Under the pieces are notes generated by a model. The model was not told where the DNA came from and did not search any database. It saw only the letters and a program-made list of their open reading frames with translations. Below, one piece after another: positions 1-10,735 of a DNA stretch of 57,829 nt; the stretch's first letter is position 1, and every line of letters starts with the position of its first letter. Origin of the DNA: Tulasnella sp. 424 (lineage: Eukaryota > Basidiomycota > Agaricomycetes > Cantharellales > Tulasnellaceae); assembly GCA_019633425.1 (NCBI GenBank), contig WSUB01000221.1:1-57829 (forward strand), written 5' to 3'. Made by a program: the position numbers and the translations under genes.

Positions 1-180
1 TTGACGACGACGACGACGCGGCGTCGGTCCAGTACCATATAAGGTCCCTGATGGCGACGACGGCGATCACGTCGCGTGGGGTGACAATCCCAGAGGTGAG
101 GACCCTGATACCCTTGGGGGTTGTTCGGAAGTGGTCATTTCCGAGGGGGTTGCTGTGGGTTGCTGGCGAAGGGGGGGTTG
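1..180 (-). other. Possible coding exon cut by the left window edge
   Basis: On the minus strand one frame stays open from about position 135 to the edge and ends in a run of serine codons (the CGA/CGT-rich repeat at 5-20). It contains a hydrophobic stretch reading VIAVVAIRDLIWYW. About 110 bases of it, in the same strand sense, recur on the + strand near 50,640-50,720 at roughly 80 percent identity by eye, with several changes at third codon positions. It could be an exon of a gene lying to the left or a fragment of a dispersed repeat. No start, stop or family can be assigned. Confidence 0.25.
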
Positions 181-1024
181 CTGGATAGAATTATCCGTGA
201 AATATAACGATTTGATTCTTATTCTTAATTTACTTATTCACTTGGGCTTGTCCTGATGGTCAAATTAGGTCTAGGCCCGATGGTAATAACCCCTTCTGCC
301 CGATTGTCAGCTGTTCCGCAGTTGAAATGTCGTCCGCGGCGCTCCGAGAGAGAACTCGATTGTTGTAACCGCTCCTAGACTTCTATCACTTCTACCAGCT
401 GGTAACTGTCCCAGAGATTGAGTAGAATTGGGCCCATAGCGTAAAGTGCTTTTCGAATCTCATAGCCTTGGTGGTGAGGCGCGTGGCTGAGAAGATAAGA
501 AGAAGAAGCAGCGTCACTGTAATTCAATGGGGCTTCTTACCGCGGTAGCGGGCTTGCATAGTGGTTGCAAGGTGATATCGCCTGCTTCAAGTCGACGTTA
601 ATGGCGTAAGCACAGCATGCAGCTTCTTTATTCTCGATCCTCCGTTGTGGTAGCGATGGGGGTTTGCAGTGTGCACACCACGCCATAAATTCAATCCCAC
701 TCCCCGGACTTACAAACGCTTATCCGGCGGTCTCGATCACTCCGGCGGCAAAAACGTACTTCTGAGGGCCGGGAATCCATGGATTCTGCCCGTCGGAAGG
801 TCCACCACGTGATAGCGCTGCAAGCTTGGCCGGGATCGGAGCCAATGGTGGGTACTTCTTATTGAAGCGCCACATACATGACCTTAATCGACCCAGAATC
901 AGATCCGATTATCGCACAGCAATGAGGACGCGCCGTGCATATAAGCAAAACCGCAATGTGACAGCCTTTCCTCACCTTGTTCACTCATACCTCTCTCGCA
1001 CCTCCTAAGTCGACTCGGAACAAT
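181..1024. other. Upstream region of Trx1 (array leader)
   Basis: No complete gene seen. From about 530 to 810 the sequence matches the upstream regions of Trx3, Trx5, Trx6 and Trx7, with shared landmarks including the GTCGACGT step, an ATGGATT step and the CACGTG box. Near 940 there is a TATA-like CATATAAGCAAAACC, followed by a pyrimidine-rich leader up to the Trx1 start. Confidence 0.6.
806..811. promoter_or_regulatory. CACGTG E-box upstream of Trx1
   Basis: Perfect palindromic CACGTG in the context CCACCACGTGA, about 215 bp before the Trx1 start. The same box in the same context recurs upstream of Trx3, Trx5, Trx6 and Trx7 but not Trx2 or Trx4. CACGTG is the classical target of bHLH regulators; which one acts here is unknown. 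Confidence 0.55.
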
Positions 1025-1726
1025 ATGACGGTTACACCGATTGACACGTTAGACGAATTCAAAGAGCTCGTGAGTCCTCCTCCACCACCAATACATAGTG
1101 CCGGACTAAGATGCTCATACTTTAACTAGATCAACAGCGGCAAGGTTATTTGTATCGACTTTTGGGCAACATGGTGAGCGAATCGTGTCCGGCTATTGAT
1201 CCCCACCCAAGGTATCGCTAATCATTATCGTAAAAAAACAGGTGCGGACCCTGCCGCATGATTAGCCCTGTATTCGAGAAACTCAGCGAGGAGTTCGCCG
1301 ACTCTGGTGCTGAGTTCTATAAAGTCGACGTCGATGAAGCATCTGTATGTAGATATTCTACACACTGAATCGGTGCGGAAAGGCGACTTAAATCTCTACG
1401 TCTCCCTGCAGGAGGTCTCTGAGGAAGTCGGGATCAAAGCCATGCCAACCTTTATGGTGTTCAAAGACGGAGAGAAGCTTGGGGAACTTGTAGGAGCTGA
1501 TCCAGATGAGTTGCAGGTCAGTTCAAGAGCGCCTTCCTCTGGGATGCTTGCTGATATATGTCATCATACTCAGACGCTGCTCAGTGACAACATCTCAGCA
1601 TAGGCGACTGTAGTTCTTGACTACAAGCTACGATCCCGGCGTTCTGAGACAGTTGACCGCGCTTTTAATACCTCATCGACCTCGCATTTCCCAATGTTCC
1701 GAGAGTTATCAATTGCTCAAAGATAA
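1025..1726 (+). CDS. Thioredoxin, copy 1 (Trx1), five exons, C-terminus uncertain
   Basis: Cytosolic-type thioredoxin, a small disulfide reductase kept reduced by NADPH and thioredoxin reductase. Exons: 1025-1069, 1130-1173, 1242-1344, 1412-1516 and a provisional last exon 1604-1726. The active site DFWATWCGPCR is complete (cysteines at about 31 and 34), and the cis-proline motif AMPTF follows. Intron 2 falls inside the tryptophan codon just before the first cysteine. There is no signal peptide or targeting extension. The provisional last exon gives a basic 40-residue tail unlike the 8-10 residue tails of Trx2 and Trx4-Trx7; intron 4 here is longer (87 nt), so the true end may differ. Exon 4 is nearly identical to that of Trx3 ([12 protein letters not shown]), which fits the two-gene block duplication. 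Confidence 0.8.
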
Positions 1727-3339
1727 ATAGATTCGTGGAATTCTTGAGCTTGCTGCATGTGTAGTTCTCGCGCCCGCTTGCGCATTCCGAAACGCGCACT
1801 ATTTGATCTCACTCAGCTGGTACATGGAGACTCGATCATCGGATCGTTGGCTTCTAACCGTTCACACGGGAAAGGCAGTACTAGCTATAAGCCTTCCTCA
1901 AGACCGTTACGACGACTTCTCTCAGGACTTGGACTTATCTTCTTCCGCTTTATCGTTGAATTTTGCATGCTGCGAGATACGGCATTAGTATTTTTGGCCA
2001 TATTATATTTATTTATTCGATTTGGGGTAGGATATCGGACGCATACCCCTAAGCGACGAGGTTATTACACTTCGACGTTGGATACCCATACGGGCTTGCA
2101 GTAATTATAACTGGGTACACTCGCCCTTCAGGCGATCTAACAATATTGCCCACAACACTGCCCAACAAAGGGCTGAATCCGTCGATTCGAAGGAGTTTTG
2201 TGGCTTTCGGCGTCGGCGTGGGCTGCCGCGCTTGCAACCACCAGGGCGGCTTGGGGCGTTGCCGAAAAAATTAGACTCCGGAGCCTGATGCGAGCTCGAA
2301 CAAATGAGCTAAAAATGGCGTAAAAGGGCTCCCGAGAAGACCACCTTCGGGTTGCTCGGGCAGGCGTGGTGACGTCATTTGCAAGCCTGAATTTAGCTGA
2401 ATGAAGCAAAATGAACAGGGAAACCGCTTGTTTTGGGTTGGAAGAGTGTTGGAACTTGGAAGCAATTTTGGAAACTGAGATCTCCGAGAAACAAGGATAA
2501 TGGAGGTAGAGTTGATCGATTAATTAATGGTGGCTTACCGAAGTATTATTAACAGCCTCAAGAGCCATCAACCCGTCTGACAACAGTTAACTTGGAAGTC
2601 AAAATATAAATAGGTCACATCCTCAAGGTGGCTAATGGAAATTTGCTGTGGCTTTCTATGGCCGAGGCGGTGGTGGGGGCGGGGGGGGTTATCGACGTCA
2701 ATTGGCGCAGACATCGAGGTGTCTTAATTTACTGTATTGGAGTAAAATCAAAATTAAATCCTTACGTAGCAAGAGATGAGATCCGCTGGCGATAGTGAAG
2801 AGAGAATGAGGGCATACAAGCAAAGCCGGACACTACTAGGATTTAAGTTTAAGTCCTCTGACTCCCGCAAAGTCCGTCCCACATACTGTCTCTTGGCGAA
2901 TTTGATATTTGCATGGCCATCACACCAGAACAGGGGTCGCTGTGGCTTAATCGAGCGTCTTCCCTTGGACCCGTTTTTATCGAAGGTTGGGGTCACCCGT
3001 GCAGGCCGACGCGTGTGGCTTAAGCATAGCCCACAGCTTCTTGGTTCTCGTACATTCATTCCGGCATTCTTTGTGTCGGTAGCCATAGACGTTTACACGC
3101 CACATCGGAAAGTTCACCACCCCCGCTGTAACAGTCGTTGTAACAGTAGCCCTCGAGCGTTTCTTGAAGGTTGAAAGATCGATGGTTGGCGCGTCACATT
3201 AATTCCGCCCCGGTTCGGAATCAGATCCGATGACTTCGCAGCATAGACCCACCGTATATATACGTGAACCGCGATGTCACAACCTGTTCCCTCAGCTCGA
3301 CGCGTATTCTCTACCACTTCTTCAGCTAATTCGACCAAT
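1727..3339. other. Trx1-Trx2 intergenic region
   Basis: No complete gene. Positions 1750-1960 match the Trx3 3' flank near 6090-6260. Positions 2130-2500 hold the recurring minus-strand module (reading FSATPQAALVVASAAAHA on the minus strand), with a TGACGTCA box at 2370-2377. From about 2700 the sequence matches the Trx4 upstream region, including the steps TTGGCGCAGACATCGAGG and TTCTTGGTTCTCGTA. CACGTG is absent. Confidence 0.55.
2370..2377. promoter_or_regulatory. CRE-like TGACGTCA box
   Basis: Perfect 8-bp palindrome of the CREB/ATF (bZIP) type inside the recurring intergenic module. Equivalent perfect boxes lie at 6721, 12475 and 14269; the homologous positions near 4850 and 10055 are mutated. 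It lies at the presumed 5' side of the minus-strand module. Its function is not shown. Confidence 0.4.
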
Positions 3340-3916
3340 ATGACGGTTACAGCGATTACCTCGTTATCCCAATTCAAAGAGGTCGTGAGTCACCCTCCAC
3401 GGCGACTGCATAGTGTTGGATTGAAACACGCACTCCTTTGTTAGATCAACAGTGACAAGCCTGTTTTCATCGACTTCGGGGCAACATGGTGCGCGTATCG
3501 GATTGGACCATTGATGCTCATCGAATATATGACTGATCATCATCTGAAAACAGGTGCGGACCGTGCCGCCTGATTAGCCCTGTATTCGAGCAATTCAGCG
3601 ACATGCCACAGTTTGCCGGTGCTGGGTTCTATAAAGTCGACGTGAGCGACCAACCGGTACGTATCCAGTTTGAGACTCACTCAATCCCGAAAAGACGGCT
3701 TTATTCAAAACTCCTCGGTGCAGGAAGTCTCTGATCCACTCGGGGTCAGTAACATACCAACCTTTATCGCTTTCAAAAATGGACAGAAGCTTGGTCATAT
3801 GGCCGGAGCTACCCCCCCGGTCTTGCAGGTCAGTTCAAGGAAGTAGTCCTCTTGAATAGGTTGTATTGATCTATACTTCTTCTATATAGCAATTCGTTCA
3901 AACCCATGCCGCCTAG
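3340..3916 (+). CDS. Thioredoxin, copy 2 (Trx2), five exons
   Basis: Exons 3340-3384, 3445-3488, 3554-3656, 3724-3828 and 3890-3916 give a phase-consistent 107-residue protein ending QFVQTHAA. The redox motif WCGPCR is intact, but the conserved DFW before it reads DFG, so the tryptophan that normally packs under the active site is glycine. The cis-proline motif is NIPTF instead of AMPTF, and exon 4 (EVSDPLGVSN) diverges more than in other copies. These changes suggest altered substrate preference or relaxed constraint; splice sites and frame remain sound. The upstream region is of the second type, without CACGTG. Confidence 0.82.
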
Positions 3917-5389
3917 GAGGTCTAACCTTGAGCATTTCGATACAAGGGACCCATCTTCTGGGATTCCCTGGCCTGTATTATTTCCCCATGTCCCACAAAC
4001 TTTCTCTCTTCTAAATTTGAATCCATCTGTGACCTGGAGTTCGAGCTCGTGTGCGCTATCGACGATCGTGCACGCCTGGGTGTTCTTCAAAGGGGATTTC
4101 GGTTCATTCAATAATAGGACGTTCAACCATCTCGACGAGATAATCAAACGGTTGAGGCCGTTGGCTTATAGAAAATCGCAATAGGAGGCGTTTCGAAAGT
4201 TCTCTATTGAGAACAGCGCCGAAGCTGGTATTTCTTCAGAAGAAGGGATCGCAAAGTGGCGACGCCGATATCAAGTTTTTAGTAGCGAACCTGATCTGAG
4301 AGCCGTTAAGTATACGGGACCACATTCGGAAGTGAACCAACACGCACGACGTTCTTACGCCGCTTTCCTGTGAAGTATTGACAGGCGGGCCTATGGGACA
4401 GACTTAGGTTCTTATACTCATTTGATTGCAAGCCCATACTATTAACGCGAAGCAGCGACGTTGGGGCGTATAATATCGAACGTGTGCATGTACATGTGCC
4501 GGTGATAATGCGAACGTTTCGAACTTGGAAATACTCATGAGGATTTTCAGTTACTGTGTATATTGGCCCTTGAGGTGCCGTGGAGACCTTAGTATCGTGT
4601 CTTCGACCAAAGTACGCGATTGCGCGCTGCAAACAGTGCTGAACGCGGTCAAAAGAACTTTGTAGATTTCGGTTTCGATGTGGACGACCGCACTCGCAGC
4701 CAGCAGAGCGGCTTAAGGGGTTGAGAGAAATCCCGGGGATTGGAGATGGACGGCGAGCCCCATCCCAGCCCAAATGTGGTTATGGATTTGAGCTGAACGT
4801 GTCCTAGAGGGCTCCCGGGGAGGCGACCTTGGGTTAGTCCTGATATACATCGTGACACCAGTTCAGCCTGAATGTTGTTTGGATAGAGCAAAACGATCCC
4901 GAAACTGGCTGATTCTCCTAGGCAGCAATGTCGGGCAGCTAAACAGCCTAGGAAAAGTGGGTACTGCGGGGAATACATGACGGAATTGCATCGCACCTAG
5001 AGGTGAGACGGTGACCGCCAAGGTACGAAGAGGAAGTGTCACTGTAATTCAATTGGCCGTGTTACCACAGGAGCGGGTTTGTATAGCAGCTGCAGGCTGA
5101 TATAGCGTCTTCCAAGTCGACGTCCGCAGTATAAGCATCGCGTTCAGCTTCTGAGCGGTCGTTTACTCTGAGTCTACTGCAATGGTAGCTATGGATGTTT
5201 GCATACCACAGCACCAAAAACCCGATCTCACTCCCAGCGCTTACAATTGTCTCGTTACTAGAGCGGCAAATGCCATTCCAAAGGTTCCGGAATTCCATGG
5301 ATTATGCAGTGGGAGTGCCCACCACGTGACAGCCTGTCCCCCCTTGACTCGTACTCTCTCTACCACCTCTTCAGCCGATTTGGATTAAT
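3917..5389. other. Trx2-Trx3 intergenic region
   Basis: No complete gene. Positions 3917-4640 match the Trx4 3' flank (9145-9850); on the minus strand both copies share an open reading with SQRAIA, GRRHDT and IYTVTEN/IYTITEN motifs. Positions 4620-5020 are the recurring minus-strand module with a mutated CRE position. Positions 5040-5330 are the CACGTG-type promoter region. A minus-strand reading at 5062-5298 is conserved with the one at 10273-10524 and differs from it by in-frame indels. Confidence 0.5.
5323..5328. promoter_or_regulatory. CACGTG E-box upstream of Trx3
   Basis: CACGTG about 62 bp before the Trx3 start, the closest spacing of any copy. Trx3 lacks the roughly 130 bp (TGACGCG step and TATA-like CATATAAGCAA) that separate box and leader in Trx5 and Trx6, so its core promoter is shortened. 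Confidence 0.55.
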
Positions 5390-5982
5390 ATGACGGCTAC
5401 AGAGATTACCTCGCACGACCAATTCAAACAGATCGTAAGTCACCCCCACGGCTACTGCATAGTTGTCGAATTGAGACGCGCACTCCTTTCTTAGATCAAC
5501 AGTGGCAATGTTGCTCTGATCGACCTTTGGGCAACATGGTGCGGAATCGCAATCGATCAATGATGTTCACCGAAGGTTTCGCTGAACATTATCGTAATTA
5601 CAGGTGTGGACCACGCCGCTTCATAAGCCCCGGATTCGAGATACTACTCAGCGACGCGATCCCCGGTGCTGAGTACTATAAAGTGGACGTGGATGACCAA
5701 GAGGTACGTTGCCGACTGACCCAATTCCAAAATGTCTCAATCCCTCCGTTCAGGCAGGAAGTCGGGATCAAAGCCATGCCAACCTTTATGGTGTTCAAAG
5801 ACGGAGAGAAGTTTGAAGAACTTGTAGGAGCTGATCCAGATGAGTTGCAGGTCAGTTCAAAAGCGTCTTTCTCTGGGATGTATGCTGATATATATCATCA
5901 TTCTCAGACACTACTCAGTGACCACTGCTCAGCGTAGGCCATTATAGTTCTTGGCTACAACCTACGACCCCCGGCGTTCTGA
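5390..5982 (+). CDS. Thioredoxin-like, copy 3 (Trx3), resolving cysteine lost
   Basis: Exons 5390-5434, 5495-5538, 5604-5703, 5758-5850 and 5938-5982 are in phase. The active site reads WCGPRR: the first, nucleophilic cysteine is kept but the second, resolving cysteine is arginine, so the normal dithiol cycle is impossible. Exon 4 uses an acceptor four nucleotides downstream of the one used by its paralogs because 8 bp are missing around the junction; this removes four residues (AVSQ in Trx5) before the cis-proline motif yet restores the frame. The last exon encodes AIIVLGYNLRPPAF, unlike the usual tail. It could be a monothiol thioredoxin-like protein or a gene on the way to loss; transcript data would decide. 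Confidence 0.7.
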
Positions 5983-6720
5983 GGCAACTGACCGCACTTT
6001 TAAGACCTCATCTACCTCGCATTTCCCAATGCTCCGAGAGTTACCGATTGTCCAAAGATGAAATAGATCCGTGGAATTCTTGAGCTACCGCCCGAGTAGT
6101 TCCCGCGCCCGCTTGCGCATTCTGAAACGTCCACCATGGAATATTGCCTAGCTGGTACACTAGCACTCGATTATCGGATCGCTGGTTTCTAACCGTTCGC
6201 GTGAGAAAGGCAGTTAAAAGCCTTTTCAAGACCATTACGACGACTTCACTCAACGTTTTTCATGCTGTGAGATACAGCATGATTGTTTTTAGCCATATTA
6301 TATTTAGGTATTCAGTTTTGCCTTGTTCTATCCTATAAGCATGCGACGCAGCGACTCCTCTAGGGTAATATTTCGAAGTTGGAAATACCCATACGGGCTT
6401 GCAGTAACTGCGCACACTCCCCTTCAAATGATGCAGCAACATTGCCGACAACACTGCCCGAAATCGCTTCTTCGAAGCATTCTGCCCCCCAAGAAGACGT
6501 GATTGCACGCTGTGATAAGGGCTGAAGTCGATTCGAAGGAACATTGTGGCTTTCGGCGCTGGCGTGGGTGGCCGCACTTGCAGCCACTGGTAGTGTGGCT
6601 TGGGGCGTTGCCGAGGAAGAAAACAGACCTTGATCCCAGGTCGAACCTGGCGGAAATGAGCTGAAAATGCCCTTTAGGGCTCCCGAGAAGACCACCTTCG
6701 GTTAGCTCGGGCGTACGGGG

Positions 6721-6728
6721 TGACGTCA
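6721..6728. promoter_or_regulatory. CRE-like TGACGTCA box
   Basis: Perfect palindrome in the Trx3-Trx4 copy of the recurring module, in the same context (GTGACGTCATTTGCAAGCC) as the copy at 2370. Confidence 0.4.
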
Positions 6729-7350
6729 TTTGCAAGCCTGAATGTGGCTGAATAAAGCAAAACGGTCGGGGGAACTGCTTGTTTTGGGTTGGAAGAGTGT
6801 TGGAACTTGGAAGCAACTTTGGAAACTGAGATCTCCGAGAAGCAAGGATAATGGAGGTAGAGGTGATCGATTAACTAATGGGGATAACGGTAGCTTATCG
6901 AAGTATTGATAGCCTCTGCAACCATCAACGCCTCAGACAGCAGTTAACTTGTGATTCGATATAATCAGTAACATGCCTCAATGCGAGGGGCAATGGATTG
7001 GGCGGGGGCATCGAAGTCAATTGGCGCAGACATCGAGGTGTCTTAATCCTTTGTATTGGAATAGAATCAAAATTGATCCAGGAAATAGCAAGAGAAGAGA
7101 TCCGCTGTCAATATTAGAGAGAGAATGAGGGCATAGAAGCAAAGCCGGGTACTGAGTGCTCGCTCAGAACTAGGACTTGAGTTTAAGTCCTCTTCCTATC
7201 GATCGCACGAAATCCGTCCCCCATACTATCTCTTTACGAATTTGAAATCTACATGGCCGTTGCACCTGAGCAGGGGTCGCTGTAGCTTAATCGAGCGTCT
7301 TCCCTCGAACCCGTTGTATCGGAGTTGCGGGGCCACCCGTGCAAGCCGAC

Positions 7351-8266
7351 ATATTTTTGTGCAAATATCCACAAATCCCCACACATCCTTCCTCGCACAC
7401 ACAGATCCTCCTCTGCACAGAAAACCCTCTCCTTCGCCCATCTAGACTGCTTATATGATATGTATCAGCACTTACCCCAATTCAGACTCGTCCGCTTCGT
7501 CTTAGAACCAGCCCAACCTACTTACACACAGTTCTCGGCTATGTTCTGCACAAGTATCCACAAATCCCAACATACCTTTCCTCGCACATACACGCCCTGT
7601 TCCACCCACAGAGGCAACTCTTTCGCCCATCTAGACTACTTATATATTAATACAAAGACTTATTACGACTTAGGGCTGCGGGTTCGTTCTAGAACAAGCC
7701 AAACGTACCTGGGCACAGTCCCTGCCACCTTCACATACAAATCAACGCCCTAACGTCCTCCCGAAGTAACCAGCTGAAGGGCTATATTAATCACCACCTA
7801 ATCGGGAAGAACTAGATGGCGAAACGTGTGGGTTCTCGTTCAAGGTAACTCAAGATTGGTTTCTTAATACCAAATCCTGCACGCAACTTAATTGAAATTG
7901 AATGTCCGCAGGGCCCACCTCACTCGCCACACATGCTTGTGACAGGTAATTACAAGCAGCATTAAATTGAACTTTGGTAACAAAGAGCCCTGCTCAGACC
8001 TGCTCTCGAACCCAGCTGAGCCTTCTATCCAACCGGTCGGAGGCCCCTGGTAGTCAATAGGCCCCGAGTGTCTTGCAGGCAACTGGGGTGCAGGTTTGGG
8101 AGTTTCCAATGCCGGAGCCCCAGTGTATATCAGTCGAAGTTGAGTGTGCGGTGGTCAATAAGTGCATGGGTGTAGTCTCGAGGCAGGCGTGTTTTGAAGA
8201 AGTCGGTGTGGCGGGAAGTCGGACGCGTGTGTGCGCGTGTGGCGCATTTTTGTGTGCCATACCGAC
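7351..8266. mobile_element. Candidate 916-bp insertion in the Trx4 promoter, 5-bp target duplication
   Basis: The Trx2 upstream region reads continuously through GCAGGCCGACGCGTGTGGCT near 3001-3020. The matching Trx4 region is interrupted after GCAAGCCGAC (7350) and resumes after CCGAC at 8262-8266. The segment is therefore flanked by a CCGAC duplication as expected for an insertion. I see no clear terminal inverted repeats; both ends carry an ATTTTTGTG motif in direct orientation. Inside, two imperfect copies of about 190 bp (from about 7360 and 7550, sharing CCACAAATCCC and TTTCGCCCATCTAGACT/TTCGCCCATCTAGACT) lie in tandem. No transposase is encoded. A non-autonomous element is the likeliest reading. 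Confidence 0.45.
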
Positions 8267-8332
8267 GCATGTGGCTTAAGCACCGCCCATAGCTTCTTGG
8301 TTCTCGTATATTCATTCCTTGTGTTGGTAGCC

Positions 8333-8352
8333 ATATATATATATATATATAG
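8333..8352. repeat. (TA)n microsatellite
   Basis: An uninterrupted alternating A/T tract in the Trx4 promoter region; the matching Trx2 position lacks the expansion. Confidence 0.8.
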
Positions 8353-8573
8353 ACGTTTGCACGCCACATCGGAAAGTTCACCATCCCCTAAAGGTTGGAA
8401 GATCGATGGATGACGTAAAGGGATAGCCTCATTGGCGCGTCACACTAATTCCGCCATCAGATCCGATGACTTCACAGCAATGTATATATAATCGAACCCC
8501 AATGTAACAGTCTGTTCCCTCAGCTCGACACGTATATTCTCTACCACTTCTTCCGCCACTCTCCACCAATATA

Positions 8574-9144
8574 ATGGTTAAAGCGATTACCTCGAAGGCC
8601 GAATTCGATGAGCTCGTGAGTCACCCTCTACGGCTACTGCGTAGTGCCGGATTGAGAGACGCGCACTCCTTTGTCAGATCAAGGGTGACAAGCCCGTTGT
8701 TATCGACTTCTGGGCAACATGGTGCGCGAATCGGATTGGTCCATTAATGCTCATCGAACACATCACTGATCATCATCTTAAATACAGGTGCGGACCCTGC
8801 CGCACGATCAGCCCTATATTCGAGAAATTAGAATCTCAGTTCCCCAATGCTGGGTTCTATAAGGTCGACGTGGATTCGCAAGATGTACGTAGCTAGTCTG
8901 AGACTCACCCGACTACGAAAGGGCGGCTTCATTCCCAACCCCTCCGTTCAGGAAATCTCTCAGGAAGTCGGGATCAGAGCCATGCCAACCTTTATCGCTT
9001 TCAAAGATGGACAGAAGCTTGGTGAGCTTGTCGGAGCTAACCCCTCGGGCTTGCAGGTCAGTTCAAGGAAGTCATCCCCTTGAATAAGTAGTGTTGATCT
9101 AAACTTCTTCTAAATAGCAATTGCTTCAAACCCATGCTGCCTAG
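8574..9144 (+). CDS. Thioredoxin, copy 4 (Trx4), most canonical copy
   Basis: Exons 8574-8615, 8678-8721, 8788-8884, 8952-9056 and 9118-9144 give 104 residues, the usual thioredoxin length. It starts [14 protein letters not shown], one residue shorter than its paralogs, and carries a textbook DFWATWCGPCR site (cysteines 30 and 33) and AMPTF (cis-proline 73). The tail is QLLQTHAA. Of the seven copies this best fits a fully functional housekeeping enzyme. Intron 3 is 67 nt with an in-frame stop, unlike the stop-free 3n introns of Trx3 and Trx5-Trx7. The promoter is the non-CACGTG type and carries the 916-bp insertion upstream. Confidence 0.88.
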
Positions 9145-10735
9145 GAGGACCAACCTTGGGCATTCCGATACAAACGGCCCATCTTTTGGGACTTGTTGGT
9201 CTGTTGTATTTCCCACATCTCACAAGTTTTCTCTGTTCCAAATTTGAATTCATATGTGACCTGAAGCTTGGACTCGAGGGCGCTATCGACGATCGCGCAG
9301 GCCTGGGTGTTCTTCAAATCAGGTTTCAGTTCATACATTAGGACGTTCAACCATCTCGACGAGGTAATCAAAAGGTTGAAGGCGTTGACTTAGAAAAATT
9401 CACAATAAGAAGTGTTTCGAAAGTCCTCTATTGAGAGTAGTGCATGACGAGGTTGGTATTTCTTCACAAGCAGGGGTCGCAGCGTGGTGACGCCGATATC
9501 ACGTTGTCAGTACCGGACCTGATCTGAGGGCCGTTCGTACTAGCCTAGCCCCATATCCGGAACGAGCCATTACGCACCATGTTCTTCCGTCGCCTTCCTA
9601 TGAGGTATTGGCGGGTGGGTCTATGGAATAGAACTAGGCTCTCATACTCATCTGACTGCAAGCTCATGCGATGAACGCGAACTAGCACGTTTGAGCGTCT
9701 AATATCGAACGCGTGTGCCGGTGATAACACGAACGTTTCGAAGTTGGCAATACTCATGAGAATTTTCAGTTATTGTGTATATTTGCCCTTGAGCCGCCGT
9801 GTAGACCCAAGTATCGTGTCTTCGACCAAGAGACGCGATTGCGCGCTGCGAACTGTGCTGAAGTTGATCAAAAAGGAACTTGGTAGATTTCAGTTTCGAT
9901 GTGGACGACGGCACGACGGCACTTGCAGCCACCAGAGCGGCTTAGGGCGTTGAGAGAGTCCCGAGAAGGACGACGAGTGTTATTCCAGCCCAAATGTGGT
10001 TATAGATTTGAGCTGAACGTGCTCCAAAGGGGGCGACATCTGGTTAGTTTTGACATACATCGCGACGTCGTTTTCAGCCTGAATGTGGTTCGAATAGAGA
10101 AACAAAAATCTCGAAACTCCTTGCTTCTTGTAGGCAGCAATGCCGGGCAGCTAAAAACCTGGGAAAAGAGGGTACCGTGGGTAATACGGGACGGAATTGC
10201 ATCGCACTTAGAGGTGGCACGGTGACCGCCAAGGTACGAAGAGGAAGCGTCACTGTAATTCAATTGGGCATGTTACCCCAGGACCAGGTTTGTATAGCAG
10301 TTGCAGGCTGATATCGCGTCGACGTCCGCAGTATAAGCACCGCGTTCAGCTTCTACGCAGTCGTTTGCCCTGGGTCCACTGTAATGGTAGCCATAGATGT
10401 TTGCACACCACACCAGAAATTCAATCTCACTCCCGGCGCTTACAATCGTTTCGTTACTGGAGCGGCAAATGCACTTCCGAAGGTTCCGGAATCCCATGGA
10501 TTGTGCAGTGGGAGCGCCCACCACGTGACAGCCTGGTAAACACCTGAGCCAATGGATGTTGTTTCTGATTGACGCGTCAGATAAATGACGCCATCGGCTC
10601 AGTTATCAGATCCGATCACCGCAAAAGGGACACGCCGTACATACATATAAGCAAGCCGCGGGGTGACAGCTGTACAGCCTGTTCCCCCCTTGACTCATAC
10701 TCTCTCTACCAACTCTTCAGCCGACTTGGATCAAT
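9145..10735. other. Trx4-Trx5 intergenic region
   Basis: No complete gene. Positions 9145-9850 match the Trx2 3' flank. Positions 9840-10230 are the recurring minus-strand module, with its CRE position mutated near 10055. Positions 10250-10735 are the CACGTG-type promoter with TGACGCGTCAGAT and a CATATAAGCAAG TATA-like step. Confidence 0.5.
10522..10527. promoter_or_regulatory. CACGTG E-box upstream of Trx5
   Basis: CACGTG in CCACCACGTGACAGCCTG, about 210 bp before the Trx5 start, followed by TGACGCGTCAGAT about 45 bp downstream, a second palindrome-like step shared with Trx6 and Trx7. Confidence 0.55.

Larger units (their letters stand above)
5983..8573. other. Trx3-Trx4 intergenic region with insertion
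   Basis: No complete gene. Positions 6090-6260 match the Trx1 3' flank. Positions 6400-6830 are the recurring minus-strand module with a TGACGTCA box. Positions 7010-7350 and 8267-8573 match the Trx2 upstream region and are separated by a candidate insertion (listed separately). An (AT)n tract lies near 8333-8351. Confidence 0.5.

Noticed and set aside
7980..8060. A GGTTCGAGAGC word on the minus strand, resembling a tRNA or SINE B box, inside the Trx4 promoter insertion
   Set aside because: No properly spaced A box, cloverleaf or poly-A/T tail was found, so a tRNA gene or SINE is not supported.
9440..9840. Possible rRNA-like sequence between Trx4 and Trx5
   Set aside because: A few words looked ribosomal, but no extended match to conserved rRNA cores was recognised and the segment is shared only with the Trx2 flank.
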